7,548 nt of DNA from Planctomycetaceae bacterium (GTDB taxonomy: Bacteria > Planctomycetota > Planctomycetia > Planctomycetales > Planctomycetaceae): positions 1 to 7,548 of the forward strand of contig DLVV01000274.1 of NCBI GenBank assembly GCA_003445035.1. Direction: 5' to 3'. The first letter of the stretch is position 1, and every line of letters begins with the position of its first letter. A program made the position numbers and the translations under genes. The notes under the pieces were generated by a model, which did not search any database, was not told the DNA's origin, and saw nothing but the letters and a program-made list of their open reading frames with translations. Shown here piece after piece: positions 3,787 through 7,548 of the stretch.

Positions 3787-6477
3787 ATGCGTCACATGCC
3801 CCGATCGCTAGTGGCCATCGCCGTCCTGTTCCTGGCCAGCCCCGCGGTGGCCGAGGATGGCGCCGACTCCTGGTGGTCCCTCCGCCCACTTTCAGCGACT
3901 CCTCCTCCTGTCCACCCCACCCCTTCTCCTCACGCAAACCCGGTCGACGCGTTTGTATCCGCCCGCCTGGGCACCGCCGGGCTGACCGCATCGCCCACCG
4001 CCTCGCGGCGAGCTCTCGCACGCCGGCTCAGTTTCGACCTCCTCGGACTCCCTCCGGACCCGTCCACCGTCGACCAGTTTGTCAACGACTCTCGGCCGGG
4101 GGCATGGATCCGGCTGGTCGACCGCTTGCTGGCGCATCCCCATTACGGAGAGCGATGGGCTCGCCACTGGCTGGATATTGTTCGATACGGAGAAAGCCAG
4201 GGCTTCGAGCGAGACAAGATCCGGCCCGACGCCTGGCGGTATCGGGACTGGGTCGCCGGCGCCTTCAATTCCGACATGCCCTACAACCGATTTGTCTCCT
4301 GGCAGCTGGCCGGTGACGTGCTCCACCCCGGTAACCCCCGAGCGGTCATCGCCACCGGCTTCCTGGTTGCCGGATCCTACGACGAGGTCGGGAATTCTCA
4401 ACAAAGCCAGGCCATGAAGCGGATTGTCCGCCAGGACGAACTGGAAGACATCGTCAGTGTCGTGGGCCAGGCCTTCCTGGGACTCACCATCCATTGTGCT
4501 CGCTGTCACGACCACAAGTTCGACCCCATCCCGCAGCGCGAGTATTACCGGATGGCCGCGGCACTGGACGGCGTCCGCCACGGTCTCCGCGACCTCCCCG
4601 CCCCCTCCCTTCCGGAGACGTCCCGCCTTCCGGCCTCCAGCCTTCACGCTCGACGCCTTCGCCTCCAACAGCAACTCGCCCTCCTCGAACGTCCCGCCCG
4701 ACACCACATCCTCAAAAATCGCCGGACCCAACGATCTGGCACCAAGCCGCCCGCGCCATTTGCCCGCTGGGATTTTGACAACGGTGCCCGAGACTCGATT
4801 GGGCAATTGCACGGCACGCTACGCGGAGACAGCCGCGTAGACGACGGGCGACTGATCCTGCCCCGTCGCGGTTTCGTCACCACCCCCCCCATACCGCGAA
4901 CGCTGGGTGCACGCACGCTGGAAGCCTGGGTTCGGTTGGACGACACCCGCCAGCGTGGCGGAGGACTGGTTGCCCTGCAGGCGGTCGACGGACCCGCTCA
5001 CGACGCGATCGCTTTCGGAGAACTCGAAGCCGGGCGATGGAATCTCGCCAGCGAGAACCGCAACCGAACGGTCAGCTTCGAAGGTCCCGAAGAACGAGGG
5101 GCCGACAAGGAATTCGTGCACCTGGCGTTCGTCTTTGCCGCCGACGGCTCGGTCCGAGCTTTTCGCAACGGGCAGGCCTACGGCCGTGCCATCCGGACGC
5201 GAGGGCCGATCGTTTTTCCCGCCGGACAGGCACGCCTGGTGATTGGGCTGAGGCACCCCCCCACCCTGAGAGCCCGGCACCTGCGAGGAGAGGTCGACCG
5301 CGTCCAGCTTCACCTCAGAGCCCTCACCGCCAGGGAAGTCCTCGCATCGGCCGGCCCGCTTGCCACGGCCGTCTCGGAGCAGGAATTCCAGGCCTCGCTG
5401 TCGACGTCCGAACAAAAACGTCGATCCCACCTCAAATTCGAAATCGCTCACCTGGCCCAGTTGGCAACACGATGGAACACCTGGAAATCGTATGCGGTCT
5501 CACCACGGCCTCCGGGTGTGACACACGTCCTGGCCCGAGGAGACCCCAAGTCTCCCGGGCTGGCCGTCTCGGCCGGAGGCGTATCGGCTGTCCCCGGTGC
5601 ACCGGTCGACTTTCGAGTACCGGCTGACGCCCCTGACCCGCCACGCCGCATCGCGTTGGCAAAGTGGATCACCAACCCCCGCAACCCCCTGTTCAGCCGC
5701 GTGATCGTCAATCGGGTCTGGCTCCACCATTTTGGGGCCGGACTGGTTGAAACGCCCAGCGACTTCGGGATCAACGGCGGACTCCCTTCCCATCCCCGGC
5801 TTCTCGACTGGCTTGCCAACCAACTGGTTGACCACGACTGGAGCCTCAAACACATCCACCGCCTGATCCTGACCTCCACCACCTACCAGCAGGCCTCACG
5901 GTTTCGACAGGCCGCGGCGGCACAAGACGCCGGCAACAGGCTGATCTGGCGGCAATTGCCTCGCCGGCTCGAGGCCGAAGCCTTACGGGACAGCCTCCTG
6001 GCCATTTCCGGCTCGCTGAACCACGAAATCGGCGGCCCCGGTTTCTACGACTTCACCACGTTCACCAACAATTCTCAGTTCTACGACGTCGGCGACCCGA
6101 TCGGCACCACCTTCGCGCGGCGGAGCGTCTACCGGACCGTCATCCGATCGGGCCGCAACCGATTCCTTGACGCTTTTGACTGCCCCGACCCCTCGACAAA
6201 GACTCCTCGCCGCGCCGTCACCACCACGCCGCTTCAGGCACTGTCCCTGCTCAACAGCAATTTCGTCCTACGGATGGCCGATCGCCTTTCCGCTCGAGTC
6301 CGTCGCGAAACCGACAACACTCTGCCGGCCCGTATCCGCCTGGCGTTTCGCCTCTGTTTCGCTCGCCCCCCCACCGCCACAGAAGCCGAAACCTCACTCT
6401 CATTTGCCAAGCGGCACGGCCTGCCTGCACTGGCACGTGTGCTGTTCAATTCGAACGAGTTTCTCTATGTCGATTGA
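3787..6477 (+). CDS. Secreted DUF1549-LamG-DUF1553 protein with CXXCH motif
   Basis: The protein is 896 residues. A signal peptide ends near AVA-E (residues 20-23). DUF1549 spans about 50-255: it includes RRLSFDLLGLPPDP, YGERWARHWLDIVRYGES and the CXXCH at 237-241 within HCARCHDHKFDPIP, which may bind haem c or act as a metal site. A LamG/concanavalin-like region lies at about 325-520 (FARWDFDNG, LEAWVRLDD, FVHLAFVFAADG). DUF1553 spans about 617-870: it includes RIALAKWITNPRNPLFSRVIVNR, LVETPSDFG, HPRLLDWLA and RAVTTTPLQALSLLN. The usual N-terminal PSCyt1 cytochrome module of many relatives is absent. The molecular function of the family is not established; a role in polysaccharide use at the envelope has been suggested. 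ATG 3787 is preferred because the signal peptide follows at once; ATG 3796 is a close alternative, and neither has a good ribosome site. Codons upstream to 3580 are open but look non-coding. It overlaps the DUF1501 gene by 11 nt. Confidence 0.9.
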   Translation: MRHMPRSLVAIAVLFLASPAVAEDGADSWWSLRPLSATPPPVHPTPSPHANPVDAFVSARLGTAGLTASPTASRRALARRLSFDLLGLPPDPSTVDQFVNDSRPGAWIRLVDRLLAHPHYGERWARHWLDIVRYGESQGFERDKIRPDAWRYRDWVAGAFNSDMPYNRFVSWQLAGDVLHPGNPRAVIATGFLVAGSYDEVGNSQQSQAMKRIVRQDELEDIVSVVGQAFLGLTIHCARCHDHKFDPIPQREYYRMAAALDGVRHGLRDLPAPSLPETSRLPASSLHARRLRLQQQLALLERPARHHILKNRRTQRSGTKPPAPFARWDFDNGARDSIGQLHGTLRGDSRVDDGRLILPRRGFVTTPPIPRTLGARTLEAWVRLDDTRQRGGGLVALQAVDGPAHDAIAFGELEAGRWNLASENRNRTVSFEGPEERGADKEFVHLAFVFAADGSVRAFRNGQAYGRAIRTRGPIVFPAGQARLVIGLRHPPTLRARHLRGEVDRVQLHLRALTAREVLASAGPLATAVSEQEFQASLSTSEQKRRSHLKFEIAHLAQLATRWNTWKSYAVSPRPPGVTHVLARGDPKSPGLAVSAGGVSAVPGAPVDFRVPADAPDPPRRIALAKWITNPRNPLFSRVIVNRVWLHHFGAGLVETPSDFGINGGLPSHPRLLDWLANQLVDHDWSLKHIHRLILTSTTYQQASRFRQAAAAQDAGNRLIWRQLPRRLEAEALRDSLLAISGSLNHEIGGPGFYDFTTFTNNSQFYDVGDPIGTTFARRSVYRTVIRSGRNRFLDAFDCPDPSTKTPRRAVTTTPLQALSLLNSNFVLRMADRLSARVRRETDNTLPARIRLAFRLCFARPPTATEAETSLSFAKRHGLPALARVLFNSNEFLYVD

Positions 6478-7548
6478 CCCCGGGTCGCAGCCCTCCATCT
6501 CGCGACGACATTTCCTGGACTTCGCCCAAGCCGGCATCAGCGGCACGGCGCTCATGTCGTTGCTGGCCGATGATCGTCCGGCCACCGGTTCCGGCACTTC
6601 ACCGCACACCGCCCCCCGTGCCCGCCGAGTGATCCACGTCGTCGCCACCGGCGGCTTCAGCCAGGTTGACAGCTTCGACTACAAGCCCCAACTCGCACGT
6701 CTTCATGGCACCCCGCTCAAAAGCGACGAAAAGCCCGACGTGTTTTTCGGACAGGTCGGACTGCTTCGCCAAAGTGACTGGCCGTTTCGCCAACGCGGTG
6801 ACGGAGGATTGTGGATCTCGGAGTTGTTCCCCCATCTGGCCGGTGTCGCCGACGAACTGACCGTCATCAAATCGATGGTCGCCGAGACCTCCAACCACAC
6901 CCCGGCGACTTTTCAGGAAAACACTGGCTTTCGACTCAACGGTTTTCCCGTCCTGGGATCCTGGCTCTCCTACGGCCTGGGCAGTGCGTCCCGGAACCTT
7001 CCGACCCACGTGGTGATCCCCGATCCCCGTGGTTTGCCGGCCGGGGGATCAATCAACTGGACCAACGGCTTCCTTCCGTCAGAACATCAAGGTGTTCCGC
7101 TGCGAGCTCGAGGAACACCGCTGGACGACCTGTTTCCCACTCGCCCGATCTCGCCGACAACAGAACGCGACAGCCGACAACTCCTGGCACTCTTGAACCG
7201 GCAGCATCTTGAACAGCGAGGCGGCGATGACGCATTGCTTGGGCGGATCCGCAGCTACCAGTTGGCGGCCCGTATGCAACTGGCCGTTCCCGAGGTCACA
7301 GCTCTCGATTCCGAGACTCGAGCCACTCAACAACTCTACGGTCTTGGCCGCGAACCCACCGCTGACTTCGGTCGCGGCTGTCTGCTGGCACGACGACTTC
7401 TCCAGCAGGGTGTCCGCTTCGTACAACTTTTCAGTGGCGGCGCTTTCGGTCGTCCCCGACACAACTGGGACGGACACGAGGACATGGTCAAAAACCACGG
7501 CCGCGAGGCGGCTCGCGTTGACCAGCCCCTGGCCGCCTTGTTGACCGA
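6467..7548 (+). CDS. DUF1501 family protein, Tat signal, 3' end cut by window
   Basis: Reading from ATG 6467, 360 full codons run open to the window edge; family members are usually about 430-480 residues, so roughly a quarter or less is missing. SRRHFL at 12-17, followed by a hydrophobic stretch, is a twin-arginine signal, implying export of a folded protein. Core DUF1501 signatures follow: VIHVVATGGFSQVDSFDYKP, LWISELFPHLAGVADELTVIKSM, TSNHTPATFQENTG, LGSWLSYGLGS, THVVIPDP and GRGCLLARRLLQQGVRFVQLF. The family is related in fold to sulfatase/alkaline phosphatase-like proteins by annotation, but its activity is not established. The start codon lies inside the end of the DUF1549/DUF1553 gene (ATGTCGATTGA), so the two are translationally coupled and probably act together. 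This pair is one of the most repeated gene pairs in planctomycete genomes. Confidence 0.93.
   Translation, partial: MSIDPGSQPSISRRHFLDFAQAGISGTALMSLLADDRPATGSGTSPHTAPRARRVIHVVATGGFSQVDSFDYKPQLARLHGTPLKSDEKPDVFFGQVGLLRQSDWPFRQRGDGGLWISELFPHLAGVADELTVIKSMVAETSNHTPATFQENTGFRLNGFPVLGSWLSYGLGSASRNLPTHVVIPDPRGLPAGGSINWTNGFLPSEHQGVPLRARGTPLDDLFPTRPISPTTERDSRQLLALLNRQHLEQRGGDDALLGRIRSYQLAARMQLAVPEVTALDSETRATQQLYGLGREPTADFGRGCLLARRLLQQGVRFVQLFSGGAFGRPRHNWDGHEDMVKNHGREAARVDQPLAALLT

Overview
The window is GC-rich DNA from a bacterium that is most likely a planctomycete. The strongest taxonomic clue is the right-hand gene pair. A secreted DUF1549/LamG/DUF1553 protein with one CXXCH motif overlaps a Tat-type DUF1501 protein, and this pairing is a hallmark of Planctomycetota, also seen in related Verrucomicrobiota-type genomes. 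No tRNA, rRNA, insertion sequence, CRISPR array or phage gene was seen.

Layout. (1) 1-989, minus: selD (selenophosphate synthase), cut by the left edge. Its active-site codon is an in-frame TGA, so the enzyme is itself a selenoprotein and a standard gene caller would break it. A 7-bp hairpin with a GGUCG loop lies at the right distance downstream to be the bacterial SECIS element. (2) 1136-2346, plus: an SDR-family oxidoreductase and a carboxymuconolactone-decarboxylase-like protein, 32 nt apart, divergent from selD. (3) 2362-3365, minus: a MauE/DoxX-like membrane protein followed by a rhodanese-domain lipoprotein, coupled through a TGATG stop/start overlap. (4) 3366-3786: a 421-nt divergent intergenic region. 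On the minus strand it holds a 13-codon leader ORF (MDLCCICQRGGNA) with a near-perfect Shine-Dalgarno. About 80 nt further on is a strong hairpin plus T6 terminator, placed before the membrane protein-rhodanese operon. On the plus-strand side it holds a 16-bp palindrome just ahead of the next gene. (5) 3787-7548, plus: the DUF1549/DUF1553 gene and the DUF1501 gene, overlapping by 11 nt; the second is cut by the right edge.

How it works together. The most interesting unit is the minus-strand operon at 2362-3600. Three Cys codons in a leader peptide, a terminator with no other gene to end, and two sulfur/thiol-linked products suggest Cys-responsive transcription attenuation of a periplasmic sulfurtransferase system. 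The attenuator model is my inference from sequence. The second notable point is the Sec-containing SelD with its SECIS, which implies that the host decodes UGA as selenocysteine. The two plus-strand systems look like ordinary accessory metabolism and a typical planctomycete surface or secreted protein pair.
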